From the NCBI GenBank assembly GCA_963693315.1, contig OY856186.1:456441217-456505216 (forward strand): a stretch of 64,000 bases of DNA, written 5' to 3'. The stretch's first letter is position 1, and each line of letters begins with the position of its first letter. A program made the position numbers and the translations under genes. The notes under the pieces are model-generated. The model did not search any database and had not been told where the DNA came from. It was given only the letters and a program-made list of their open reading frames with translations. Source of the DNA: Diogma glabrata (taxonomy: Eukaryota; Arthropoda; Insecta; Diptera; Cylindrotomidae). Positions 23,966 to 35,870 of the stretch are shown piece after piece.

Positions 23966-24009
23966 AAAAAATGTAGCTGTTTTTATGACGTAAATGTAAT
24001 TTAAAATGA

Positions 24010-24430
24010 AATTGGACATGGAAATTTTTGAATTTGTTGTAGTTTTTGAAATATTTTTGGAATTTTGAAAAAGTTTGTATTTTTGATTTTGTAATAATTT
24101 TTGCAATATTTTTAGAATTTCGGCAAAAGTTTTAATTTTTGATTTTGTAAGAATTTTTGATATATTTTTAGAATTTTGAAAAATTTTAAATTTTTGATAT
24201 TATTATAATTTTTGGAATTTTGAAAAAAGTTTGAATTTTTGATTTTGTAATAATTTTTGCAATATGTTTAGAATTTTGGAAAAAGTTTGAATTTTTAAGA
24301 ATTTTTGAAATATTGGAATTTAGAAAATATTTAAATATTTGATTTTATTCTAATATTTGGAATATTTTTGGAATTTTGAAAAAGTTTGATTTTATTTAAT
24401 ATAACAATATTTTTGGAATTTTGATTATAA
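24010..24430 (+). repeat. ~57-bp AT-rich tandem array
   Basis: The phrase TTTTTGATTTTGTAATAATT followed by TTTGGAATATTTTTAGAATT and TTGAAAAAAGTTT recurs about every 55-60 bases. Related arrays occur at 47.7-48.1 kb (inverted), 48.4-49.1 kb (both orientations) and 58.7-59.0 kb. Confidence 0.75.
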
Positions 24431-24806
24431 TTTTCCGGCAACGTATTGATGTTTCGTGTTAATTTTGTAATAAATTTTTAAACTTAGATAAAAAACTTGT
24501 ACTTCAACAAAGAGTTATGTTTGATGTACATCGCTGCCCAAAACTAAAAACCATGTCCTCATAAAAGTTTTTTGTCGAAAAATATAGACAAATCCTTAAC
24601 CCAGACCGAAGTCTTGATATCTCAGAGCTGTGAGATTTCAGCCCCTCCATATTTTCAAAGTTACATCGGATTGGCAGAATTTTCATTTTTCATGCATGTT
24701 GGGGTGCCCTCTATGCTCAAACCATGCACTTTAAAAATTTTTTAAAATAAGTGGTATTTTTATTTTGTCCATACTACTAATATGCCAAGTTTCAGAAAAA
24801 TCAAAA

Positions 24807-27580
24807 ATGGTCAAGCTCGAATCTCGACTTCTTCAATATTCAATAGTGTCATCGAGCTTTTCTTTTTCATTGTTAACTATGTAATTTTCCAAGATTAAGT
24901 GGTTTGAAATCAAATTTTCATTTTCAAATAAAATATCTTCATTTTAAAGTAAACAATGAATAACTAAATCAACAGAGTTACAGAACTACATTTCTAACTA
25001 ATATAAAACAAACTTTTTTTTATTAACTTTGTTTTTTCCGAACTTTTTTTCATGTCATCTTCTCTGTAACATAAAATACAGTATTTAGAGACAAAAATCT
25101 TTATAAATTATTAAAAAGTAAAATAAAACAAGTTTAATTTTTTGATGACATCGAATTTAAAGTTTCTCAATTAATGAAACTGGCTGCCTGTTCCCAATTT
25201 CATAATTTTCCATATTAAGACTTTAGCTTGAGCTTTTTTTTTGTTTTATTTCTTCTTCTATTCAAAAATTTCGTTTAACAGAAAACTGTATAATGTAACA
25301 ATAAAGTTTGTTGTTGAACTTTTTTATAATTTTTCTGAAAATAAAAACCAAAAACAAAAATTAAACAATGGAATAAATAGTTTTGAAGATAATATGAAAG
25401 AAAATATATGTTGTGAAATAAATAATAAGAAATGGATGGAGAAGAAGAAAAAAATTTTCCGCTTTAGTGTGTCATAAAAAAATTCTGTTGCTTTTTCATA
25501 GTTTATACGGTGATGAGCTGGAAATTTGTAATGAACATTTTCATGAATTCTTAATAATGATAAAAATTTTTAATAGATTATTACATTATTGTGTTTGGAG
25601 AATGGAATATATCTGTTTTCTGTACATCAACATACCAATACATCTCTCGTTCTGTTAACGTTAAATTTCAAAACACTTGAATATAAAAAAAACACGAGAA
25701 TATTCAATCCTAAATTGCATTAACATGTAAATTTTGGTTATCAAATTAGTCTCTAAATGCCAATTAATTAAGTTATTATTTAAACAATTTTAATGAAGCT
25801 TTTGCTCGTCGTTGTTGTTGTTGGTATTTTTTGTATGCGAAAAACTGAAAAGTTTGAATCCTGTTTTGATTAGATTTCTTCTTGTTTTTATTATCCTCAA
25901 TTAATTTATAATTATGAGAGATTTGGGAATGGAGATTAAAAATGGAAGCAACTGACGGGATACATATATTTGGGTTATAGTTTTGAAAGTTATTTTATTT
26001 TTATTTTAAGTAAAAGTTTGTTTTGTTTCAGTTTTTTATGCTATGATTTTTTTAAAGTTGGTCTTTGACTAAATTATATGGTTTTGTTTGGTGAATATGC
26101 TTCATAAGTCGACATAAATTATTCAGAATATATGTTTTAAGGCCGAGTCGGTGATTAATCATTGAATATATAATAAGAGAAAACGGTAGACATGTTGTTT
26201 CGATTTATAAAAAAAGGTTGGGTTCTTCTGAGAACCTGTTTATTTGTTCTGTGTCTGACTTACCGCTGCAGTCCTTGATTACAAAGTGGTTTTAATGAGT
26301 GTTTTTTAAATGGCTCGTAGAAAACAAAACTGATCTAGGTTTGAATAATATTAAACAAAATGGTAGAAAAACTTTCGATGAGATTAGTAAATATTGGCTC
26401 GCGACATATTTGTAAGCGTCTGTACACACCAAAGATCATGTACGAGAAGGAATTAGTAATCTTATGATATTATAAAAGGATATGATTTCAAACAACGGTG
26501 AACCCGACCATTTTTAATCGACTTCCTACTTGGCGTACAAGTAGTGTAGGTGAAATAAAAAGAGATTTGCTTTTTAAAAAAATTGGAGTATTTAATTTGA
26601 GAACAGGGTGGTCCAAAAGATACCGTAGGTCAAACATTTTTTAGCACTTTTTTACAATATGAAAGTTCCAACCTTGCAAACATGCTAAAATTTAAAAATA
26701 TTAGTACAAAATTTATATTTTAGAATGGATCTCTCTATGTTATAATGGTTGCACGTGTTTATAGTTATTTGAACTGTTAGTAGTTTGCGATCAACATATG
26801 AGTATTCGGAGGCGACGGTGATGCATGAGAAATTACAGCTACTCTGAGGTTCATGTTGTCGATAGACAGTTAGAAGAATGTTGGTTGGGCCCTTTTTGTA
26901 TTTTACTAGGCTGCGTGTTGTTTATAGGTGCCTTTACTGGTCAATATTAATTGCTGCAGCATTTATGGAACGTATGTGTTGTTCTACTTTAGACGGAGTT
27001 TAAGTTCTGATCATCTTTGGAGGCGGCATTATTTTTGACAGATTTGTTAAACTGGTGGTGGTGCTATGGATATTAGAAAGTGGTGGTGCTGTGGATGCGG
27101 ATTACGTTCTGCACCAGCCTCTATGGAAAACAACAATATGTACTTGGCTTAATGACTGAGCGGCCTTTGACAATATTTGATTCAGAAAAACAAATAGAAA
27201 GGTACATGATTCGCCCATTTGAGCCGAACAGCTTTCATATTTAATTTAACGAATCTTGATATACATATTATATTATATAATCCAAAATAAACCAACCTTA
27301 CCGTTCTGGAATGATCATTCGGTTTTTTACTTCTTTAACTTTTTCGTATTTTCTACACTATAAGCTATAAAACGGACTTTGGAATATAATCTAGTGACAA
27401 CAAAAATCAGATAGAAAAAAATAAATTATAGTATAAAAACAAGACATTTAACATCTATCGAATGTGTGTGAGTTAAATGTTTAAAAATAAAATAAAAAAT
27501 CTACAAACACCGGGCTTATTTTCGGAGCAACTTCGATCAGTGACATGACATTATAGTTGATATGAAGGGTAATTCAGACG
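24807..27580. other. AT-rich DNA without recognised genes
   Basis: No domain-bearing frame. The frames at 25241-25477 and 25467-25658 are Asn/Lys/Phe-rich chance translations. Around 26780-27130 the DNA is less AT-rich and has repeated GGTGGTGGTGCT/GTGGTGGTGCTGTGG words (about 27050-27100), but no frame stays open. Confidence 0.4.
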
Positions 27581-27581
27581 T

Positions 27582-28265
27582 CGTGATTGAAATTCGAACC
27601 ACAGTCCCATATACACAAAACATACCTTAACAGAAATTTTCATAGTTGTTTTCATTTTTTTTCTTTATACATAGTTTCTTATGCTCAATCCATAGTCATC
27701 ATCTACTATAGATTCCTTTAAAAAAATAGAAAAAAAAAAAATTAAATTAATATCCTAAAGCGGTTGCATAATTTCCTGATTTATAGATTCACTACCTTTT
27801 CATACGTCTCGAGTTTGCATTGGCGGAGACTTTCATAATTATTTTCGTTTTTACCATATTTTCTTGAACTCAAACCGTGATTGTGAATTTGTGATCGTTG
27901 ATTGCTGTGGAATTATCATAGAACAGTTGTATAATGTCATCGATTCATAGTTCCGCTATGTTCATGTTTAAATCTTACAATCAATATTCTGCTATAAATT
28001 GGTTGTATTCTCCTATTTTAATGCCTGTTGGTTGTAATAATTCCTTAGTTAGATACACTAATAAATGTAATTACCTAAGATAATCTCATAATAAATGTCT
28101 TTGTTTTTGGTTTCCTTCCAGTGAAGACACTTTTAGTACACATATTTATCGAACGAGATTGTCTAATAAACAGATTTGTTTTATGTGATGTAAAACCGAT
28201 CGCTACTGTTTGCCTATAAATATGCCTACCCGCGTATAGAGGGTCTCTTAGTCGCTTTTTTTCGG
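27582..28265 (+). mobile_element. LTR-like promoter block, copy 3
   Basis: This is the longest copy. It opens with GATTGAAATTCGAACC, has two diverged modules (GAAATTTTCATAGTTGTTTT and ACTTTCATAATTATTTTCG, each followed by a TTTCTT..GCTCAA/GAACTCAAACC word), then TATAAATA (28215-28222) and TTAGTC (28248-28253). Spacing of box to initiator is 35 bases as in the other copies. The frame downstream (28309-28530, 73 codons) is unrecognised and may simply be leader. Confidence 0.55.
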
Positions 28266-28604
28266 AGAATTATATTTTGGCTGTCAGTGGGTTTTTCTTT
28301 GCATAATTTTGAGGTGTGGTTATCCATTGTTTAAATTTGGTGAAATTAATGTTAAAATATATAAAAGAAAAAATTATACGACCAGTGAATCAAATTTTTT
28401 TTGTGTTGGAAGTAAATCTAAATGTCTTGTTGGGTTAATCGAGATCATACACGACGGAATGGGATCGAATTTCGCATTGCAATTGTGTGCTGACACAAGA
28501 TCGAAGGTGTCTCCTGTAAAAGATAAGTAGTCTATTTTGGTTTAACTCAATTAACAATTATAGCAAAACCTGTAGAACAATCTTGCATGCTTGTAAAGCT
28601 ATAT

Positions 28605-29040
28605 ATATGTAAAATGAAAACCAAAGAAAATCTAATTTTTGATAGAACCATTGTGGTAGTGTAAATTATAAACATTTGTCGTAGTAAATTTTATAAAACA
28701 GTTTTGTTTAATTCAAGTAAGATAATTAAAACCATTAAAATAATTCGGAGACCTTGTAGGTCAAATCTATATAAAAAGAAAATCAAAGAAAATTTGAATT
28801 TTAAGAGACCGATTGTTGTAGTGTAAGTTATAAACGTTTATAATTAAATTCTTATAAAACATCTTTTGTTTAGTTCAATTAAATGTATGCGACAATCAAG
28901 AAAATAATTCGGTGTCCGGGTAGTTAAAACTTATACAATTTCTGATAAATCAATTTTTTTATGTAAATTACTCAAATACTTAATTACGAATTTATAACAT
29001 ATGTATGATGAGTTCAAGTAAATCTATGGTTAAGTCAAAA
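28605..29040 (+). repeat. ~155-bp tandem repeat, two full and one partial unit
   Basis: AACCAAAGAAAATCTAATTT / AATCAAAGAAAATTTGAATT, GTAGTGTAAATTATAAAC / GTAGTGTAAGTTATAAAC and AAAATAATTCGGAGACC / AAAATAATTCGGTGTCC recur at this period. The third unit, from about 28920, is more diverged. Confidence 0.7.
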
Positions 29041-29429
29041 CAAAAGAACAAGGATAAAATACAAAGAAAACAAAAAATATAACAATTCTGTATGGTTGCA
29101 TTAATATAAGTAGACTCTTGAATATATCTTTCGTGGGTTTTCTTTCGATTTACTTATAACTAAATACATTTATATTTTTTTTTGTTGCTAGAAAAACTAA
29201 ATTTCCAATAAACCACCCGTTAAATTATGGAGAACTGGAAAATGAAATTAAAATTACCAGAAAACTGATTTGATTGAATGGAATAGAAACGAATTTACGT
29301 CTATCTGGTTTTAGGTCGTCTATTAATTTTAGATCTGGCATTTTCTCATGTATTCTGGTTTTCTTTTGTACGTTTTTTTGTTAAATTAGAATAACAACTC
29401 AATGTTATACCATTTGAAAAAAAACGATT

Positions 29430-29830
29430 TCATATGAAACTGATAGTGTGCCTGTTAGCTTGTGGAGTGAATGCGTGTATGTGTATGGATGTGAGCATGT
29501 GTGTACAGGTATGGGTGAGTGTGTATGTGGATGAAGTGCGAGAACGTGTTGATGTGTTAGAATTATGGGGTTGGACGTGGTGATCGCGGTTCTTGCATAA
29601 GGGGGGTCGCCAGAGCCTACTCATTTCACTTGTCTTGTTTTCTATTCGTTTATTTGGTCTCGAAAAACGCGTACAAATTCAGTTATTTGTGCTGTAGCAG
29701 CAGGTATTCTTCTCTCGACCCCATAGGCTGCAGCTAGTCTGGGGCAAAAAAAATAATCTCGCTAGATACACGACCTGCTATGCCACTTCGTTGGAGTCAA
29801 CGAAGCAGCGCTTCATTACATAGTATTAAT
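29430..29830 (-). mobile_element. tRNA-type SINE, copy 3
   Basis: On the minus strand it begins with AATGAAGCGCTGCTTCGTTG, a short hairpin, then AGTGGCATAGCAGGTCGTGT (A box), GGGGTCGAGAGAAGAATACC (B-box-like) and the shared body including GCTCTGGCGACCCC and GATCACCACGTCCAACCCC. The tail is CA-rich (TG-rich on the plus strand). It is the most complete copy at the 5' end. Confidence 0.8.
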
Positions 29831-32600
29831 CCATTTGACAACAATCCCAGTGTATAAACTTTTTTTATCCAACCAAAATTCATTAAAATAAATGCAACAA
29901 CAATACTTTCAAATTTTTTTTATATGAATAGACATATTGTATCTGAAGGTTTTGTTTTCATTTAAATAAAATCATATTTTACCTTAGGGCTGCATTTTAA
30001 ATATAATACGTTGGAGGGAAATAAAAATATATTTCCAAACCCATTCCCACTATTAAAGAGAGAACATTTTCAGTGAAGAAAAATGATAGACGAATTTGTT
30101 CTGAGCTTTGTTTTATTGAACTTCAAATTGTTAGAATGGTTTTATGTTTACATAATACCATAACGTCTGCAGCCAGTTTTTAACTTCATAAATGTGTTAC
30201 GGTGACCAATTGTGCATCCAATCAAAAATCAATTATCTAGCTTTATTAAACGTCTGACATAAACGAAACGTCAATAGAAAAACCAAATATGAAGTTATAT
30301 TAAATGTGAGAAGAAAATTGGAAAAAACGTTTTATTTATCGGTCTGTGGTCTAAATTAGGTTAATTGATTTTAACAAATTGAATGTAGTTGACACTTTGA
30401 ATAGACTAGATGAAATAAATTTCCATAACTTGTTTGAACGGTACAAAATTGTCTGATATTCAAAGCAATCTGGATGAAATTTAAAAAAAATATTCATATA
30501 ACCAGAACTCGATTTTGGAAGAAGGTATGGTAGGAGTTCAGGGTTAATACACTCAATACTTTTTTCTGACTGCCTTGTTAATCTCCTGTCAATCTCCTTT
30601 AGAACTGGTCTACCAATGACAGGTGTCTGGGTGAGTAAAATTTTCATTAATGATAACACACAAGGGAATGATAACATCTTCATCAATCGACTGTATACGG
30701 TGTGTGTATATACGGCTACATCCGGTACCCTTGCTACTCGATAATGACATTGAATACCTTAAACAGAACAAAGAAAATGAAATATAAAATATCTCCATCT
30801 TTTAGTTAAAATTAACTCAATCATAAAAAAAATTATAATAAAAGAATAGACACCTTTACATTATCCAGCAAACTCTGTATGAAAATTTAATAAAACCAAT
30901 CAATAATTCGTACAAAGGAAGAAAAATGAAAGAAATGTCTACAAAATAAAGTTTTATGAATTTTTTAAACAACAACTAAAAATCGGTTTATATTCTAGAA
31001 CGAAGCATTTTCCTAAATATTTTCATCATATGAAGTTTTTCCATTGACTAAATTTTTTCTCAAATCCCTTTCATTATATATTTATAAAAATTAAATTACC
31101 CCTTGTTCATGCGCATAATTTCAAGTTTAAATCGATTAAAATCGTTCGAGATCGAAAATTTCGAGTATTTTCGTTTATTTCGAATGAATGAAATCGGCCA
31201 TTTTTATATTGACGTTTTTTGTTTCGTTTGTATTTATATAGTTGATTCAACATTCAACAAACGCGTTTGATAATTTTCTTTTCTGGAACGAAAAGGATGT
31301 AGCTTCTTTTAAAATCGTATTGGCAACGTTCGTTTATATCGCTTTGTTAATGTTGGTGTTGTCAAAACTGAATGAATGATAAAAAGTATTGTTCAACTTA
31401 TGTACATTCAAACCTTACTAATTGTTAAGAGAATTTGTAAACTCCGGAACACGAAGATTGATTAATAAAATTTTCTTTCAACTTTTTTACACAGAAAATA
31501 TTCTACAACTACAAACTCCCACGAAAATTTTAAAAAACAAAACCTACATTGTTCGATTATTTGAACAAAGAAACACTCCGTAAATAATTAAGTATCAAAT
31601 AACTGATAACAAAAAATACTTCTCTATAAAATTTATATCTTTGTTTTCAAAGAAAATTGGAAGATAAACAATTAAAGAACGAACCAATAAATATATATTT
31701 TTTTTGCTCCCAAAAAATATTGAGACTTTTTTCAAAGAAGGAAAGCACATAGGAAGAAAACAAAACTTAAAGAAAAAATAAGAAAAATTCAATCCCAACT
31801 TTATTTCTTATTTTCGTTTGTTTGAAAATAAATTTCAATTTAAGAAAAAAAAATTGGAAAATGCATTTTCTAAGTTGATAAAAAAATAAGATGGAAAATA
31901 GTTGGAATTAAAATTCTTAGAGCAATCAACAGAAATGTCTATGATAAGAATTCCAACATGGTTTAGTTATGTACTCGTTCTTTAGTTGACTTCATTTAAG
32001 TGTTTCTTTTTTCAATAAACGAATTTACAGTAAAAAGGAAGCTTGAACAATACTTGTAGATTTTTTGATTCACTCTGTATAGATATGAACCTATAAAATT
32101 AAATCTCTATATAACTGAAGGATTATTGCTGTTCAATAGAAAGCAATAGAAATTGGAGGATATTTTAAAGTGCTTTGTTCATATGACAGAGAAAAAAACT
32201 GTTTTTAGTTACATGTTGAGTTAAAGAATAGATTTTTTTATTTTTTAAGTTTCATCTCACTTCTGATGAATATCATTACATTAACATTAGAATTGCTCTA
32301 TAGTGCTAAAATTCTATTTAATTGTTTGTTCGGATTCAAAAACAATTAAACTGCTAATTTGATTTCTCTTTTATTTCTATGTGTTTCAATATCTCTCTTC
32401 TACGTTTTTCTTTTTTCTCATATTTTCTATTTTACTATATCTTCCATCTGCGTTCCAGTTGTATTTTTTTGAACTTGGTCTTTTCGTTTCTTTGTTTTAA
32501 CCCATTATGAAATATTCAGTTCCTAATTTCATACTTTTTAGTTTTATCCTCATTTTTCTTTTAAACTTCCTACGTGTTTATTTTCTTGTTTATATTATTT
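29831..32600. other. AT-rich DNA; one unrecognised broken frame
   Basis: At 30351-30798 the minus strand has two overlapping frames (62 and 111 codons) that read more like protein than their neighbours, joined across a probable frameshift near 30600-30620. Phrases such as GRPVLKEIDRRLTRQSEKSI are visible. I recognise no family. The rest, including the 67-residue frame at 31595-31798, looks like chance frames. Confidence 0.3.
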
Positions 32601-32601
32601 A

Positions 32602-32744
32602 CAACCCCACGTACTCCATCCCTTCTATTGATAACGTGAGATACCACATAACACGGGCAATAGCAACGAGATATCACTAAGGTGATATATTAGGGGTGCT
32701 GACAAATAAACTGTATTCAGTCAACAATAGCACGCTCAAAATTA
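32602..32744 (+). mobile_element. LINE-derivative head fragment, copy 3
   Basis: ACAACCCCACGTACTCC, GATAACGTGAGATACCAC, CGAGATATCACTAAGGTGAT, TTAGGGGTGCTGACA and CTGTATTCAGTCAAC occur in the same order as the 5' head of the derivatives at 6.2 and 10.3 kb. It is in the opposite orientation to them and lacks the tail. Confidence 0.7.
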
Positions 32745-33393
32745 GTTTGTTATAAACACTGAACCATCAATAAGCCACAACCCGAGGTTGTATCCGAGAA
32801 GCTTCCTTTTCGTGAGTTCAACTATGAATATCAATCCTTTGGTCAGCACAAATGAACAGATATGCACGCAGAATAAACTGTATAATAGGGAAAAAACAGA
32901 GAAGAGAGACTCCAACGACCTCAATGGTCGAAGAAAACAAGATCATCACATCCTCATAAATCCCACCACAAATATTACTACACTTAGTACATTAAAATTA
33001 TTTCACTCACCCAATAATTCATCCTGATCCCAATCTCCATGCCAATCCCGTCTCTCAGCCAATTATACTAAGTAATGCTTCTTCAATCTTATGTAAACAA
33101 ATTTGACTAATTTAAACTAAACAAATTTTACTAACAAAAATCAATTTTATTTTCTATATTTGCAATCACAAAATTTTTCAAATAATTTTTTTATAAATTG
33201 AATTGAAGTAAACTAAATTTGACAACTTATCTTAAATTTATTTAGCTATAAATTTAATAAAAAAATACTATCAAAAAAAATTGGATTAACCCAAAAAATT
33301 TGTCTAAAATTTTAAAGAAACTACATTTCAAAATATAAACTTTCGGTTTGAGTATAAACACGGAGCTGGGTAAAATACCAAATGTACAAGCCA
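32745..33393. other. AT-rich spacer
   Basis: No gene; the 79-codon frame at 32788-33027 is unrecognised and overlaps a minus-strand frame. Confidence 0.4.
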
Positions 33394-33929
33394 ATATAGA
33401 TGAAAAACGTAATCTACGCAGGTGAAAAAGTCGAAATTTGAACTTGTCAATTTTTGATTTTCCTGAAACTTGGCATATAAGTAGTATGGTAGTAGTATAC
33501 CACTTGTTTTTTAAATTTTTTTAAAGTGCATAGTTTGAGCATAGGGGGCACCCCAACATGCATGAAAAATAAAAATTCTGCCAATCTGATGTAACTTTGA
33601 AATTAAATTGCTCAAGAACGGCTATACCGATTTCATCAAACTTTTTTTTGTTTTTTGTTCTTGAGATATTTAATTTTAAAAATTTTTAGTCCGATTAAAA
33701 TTCTAATTGCTCATTATTTTCTCGAACTTCAGTGGTTAAAATTTTTTGATTTTTTTTTTTTTTTTTTTTGTTTAGCGTATGGCCCATGCATCAAGCTATG
33801 CACTTTAAAAAAATTTTAAAATAAGTGATATTTTTTATTTTGTCCATACTACTTATATGCTAAGTTTCAGGAAAATCAAAAATGCTCAAGTTTTTACAAC
33901 TCTGCCATGAACTCGTTTTTCATCTATAT
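33394..33929. mobile_element. Solo inverted-repeat element, 536 bp
   Basis: Both ends read ATATAGATGAAAAACG (inverted) and the arms go on through TTTTTGATTTTCCTGAAACT, ATATAAGTAGTATGG and GTGCATAG; TA dinucleotides bound it. The arms match those of the composite repeat at 22.25-24.81 kb. The right arm is shorter than the left, replaced near 33750 by a T19 tract, so the element has an internal deletion. No coding capacity. Confidence 0.75.
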
Positions 33930-35040
33930 AGAGATTTTTCCTTAAATTTTAAATCGTCATATTGCTGTATGTATTTGACAAATTACATACAGCCATAAAA
34001 ACTAGAACTCAGCAATTATGCATTAAAATTCATCGTAAGAACAATACTAATGCAACTGTATCAAAACAACTTAAAGACAACAAAACCACCTCGATTGGCA
34101 AGAAATAACGATTACTTAAGAGTTTTCGAACTACATATCAGCTGATCATAGCTGTCAAGTGTTTTTTTCGGAAAAAAATCTATGGAGAATTTCCTAAACC
34201 AATAGCTTATAAAAAATATATTATTTGGAACCGCCTTAAGAGAAAGTAAAATATAAGAATATAAAAAACGATAAGTCGTGTGTCTCGAATAAGTTATTTT
34301 TTTAATGTCACGACTCACGTTCTTTGGCTTGCTCGAAAAAAGATTGATTTATTTATTTGCCAACGAACAACATAAAGTAAATCAATCTACTTTTGTAAAA
34401 GTAGCAGTAAATTGTTTTGACTTTTTGTTCTGTCAGTTGATATGTTTGGTTATTTTTACATTTGAAAATGATAGATTTTACGTTTTATCATTTTACTTGT
34501 AACAACTTTATTATCATTAGTTATTTAAATATTTTATTTAAATAATAATAAACTATTTTTAAACAAAATAATAATAATAATTAAAATGGCGTTTTTTTTT
34601 TGTTTACATAAATTTGACAAATAGAAATAATATATATCAATGTATTTGTAAAATCTACCAAAAAATCTAGATTTCGGAAACTTGATCTGGATCAAAAAAA
34701 AGTCAATCTTTTTTTGCCAAAAAACACAAACTGACAGCTAATTTGATCTGACAGCTAATTTTTTTTGATCTCAGATCAATTTTTTTTTGCCTATAAGAAT
34801 GAGATAAATTGCATTAAACGTGTTGGTTCAATGTAATGCAATTTCTGAGATTTCTGGATTAGAAAATCAACCAGAATTGAAGTGCATAATTTTAAAAAAT
34901 AATTTGATGAGGAAGCTAGAACACACCAACGGAAAATTTCAAGGAGGAAATTTCAAAATAAGGAATTTTTTTTAAAGAACATTTTAAGAAATTGTTTAAG
35001 ATAAGTTATATTCTATTTAAATTTAAATTGAACTTTTAGG
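33930..35040. other. AT-rich spacer
   Basis: No gene. The frames at 34112-34318 and 34305-34502 show no known domain. There are short local repeats of TTTTTTTGATCTGACAGC-type words near 34700-34790. Confidence 0.4.
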
Positions 35041-35054
35041 TTTTAATCATTTTT

Positions 35055-35595
35055 AGGGTTCCGTACTTTGAAAAAGTAAAAACGGTACCCAATTGGTGAG
35101 ACTTCGGTGTCCGTCCGAATTTCTACATAATCGAATTTTTCAAATACTATAAGTGCTATCAACTTGAAGTTTTTTACAGTTATACAATGTATTTGTCAAA
35201 GTGTTAATAAAATTTTTAAAGTGTTAATAAAATTAATTAATGAATGAAGTCTGTATGCTCCCAACAAACTTTAAAAACAAAGTGTGTAAGGTCAGCAGTT
35301 GTATGGTAGACCCCCCCCGCCCCTTTCATCAATGTGTTCCAAAAGATGATAATTATCTTCTTACACTAATTGAAACCTTTAACATAAGTTTCATCATAAT
35401 CACTTTATTCTTGTAGGCTGTAGTGTGCATAAAGACACTGAAAAAACATCCAAAAATTAAACAAAAAAATGTTTTACAGGAAGTAAAAAACTGGAAGTTG
35501 GGATGCAGAACTGTTGTAAACTGTAACGAAGCTGGTGCCAAGTTTCGTAATTTAGAGTCTCACTACTTTCCCACACGTATTAAATTTATATTAAC
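35055..35595 (+). repeat. Fragment of dispersed repeats (GGGTTCCGTAC start; unit shared with 39.6 kb)
   Basis: TAGGGTTCCGTACTTT with GTAAAAACGGTACCC at 35055-35095 resembles the end of the GGGTTCC repeats seen at 57-63 kb. From about 35215 the sequence matches 39570-39880 closely: CTCCCAACAAACTTTAAAAA, GTCAGCAGTTGTATGGTAG, a C-rich run, CACTTTATTCTTGTAGGCTG and GACACTGAAAAAAC. The frames at 35353-35641 are translations of this repeat. Confidence 0.65.
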
Positions 35596-35599
35596 AAAA

Positions 35600-35870
35600 A
35601 CCTTTGTAGTCATTTTCGTTTTTTTTAAACATAATTTCTGATATCCAAGTAGTAGTCGTCTATCGCAATAATTTCTGTTTAAATTTATCGTAAAGCAGTT
35701 GTGAAAACTCCTTAGTGGGTACCAAAAAATTAACGAAAGTAAATACCCCAGAAACAAACTTATCCTGTTGATATTGTTTATAGACGACCGTTAATTGACT
35801 ATAAATACGTGGTTGAAAAGATAGAGGTCTCTCAGTCTCGTAACATTTTTCATTTCAATTTATCGAAACA
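35600..35870 (+). mobile_element. LTR-like promoter block, copy 4
   Basis: It includes one upstream module (TTTGTAGTCATTTTCG...AACATAATTTCTGATATC), TATAAATA at 35800-35807 and TCAGTC at 35832-35837 (34 bases). An AATAAAG polyadenylation-like word follows at about 35883. It begins where the preceding repeat ends. Confidence 0.5.

Larger units (their letters stand above)
22990..24650 (+). repeat. Minisatellite-carrying dispersed unit, copy A
   Basis: Order: a head with CTTACCCCCAC, GGCATTTTTCGACGTTTTAG, a GC-rich GTCTGCCGGCCGGCCGTCA and AACTGTACCGGAAGTGTGT; a ~130-140-bp array; a ~57-bp array; and a tail with TTTTCCGGCAACGTATTGAT, CATCGCTGCCCAAAACTAAA and CAGCCCCTCCATATTTT. Copies at 47.5 and 57.8 kb end at the same CCCCTCCATATTTT word, so that is probably its true end. 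No gene is encoded; the 76-codon frame at 23045-23275 is a translation of the head. Confidence 0.65.
22250..24806. mobile_element. Composite repeat bounded by ~150-bp inverted repeats (copy A)
   Basis: The outer arms (22250-22402 and 24655-24806) are inverted copies sharing CTGAAACTTGGCATAT, GTGCATAGTTTGAGCAT, GGGGCACCCCAACATG and CCAATCCGATGTAACTTTG. The same arms bound a 536-bp solo element at 33394-33929. Between them lie an inner inverted repeat (22640-22830, around CTTGAGATATTTAATTTTAAAG), then a unit from about 22990 to 24650 found again at 57.8-60.6 kb and, inverted, at 47.5-49.1 kb. The arrangement suggests the minisatellite-carrying unit was inserted between the arms of an inverted-repeat element. 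Confidence 0.65.
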
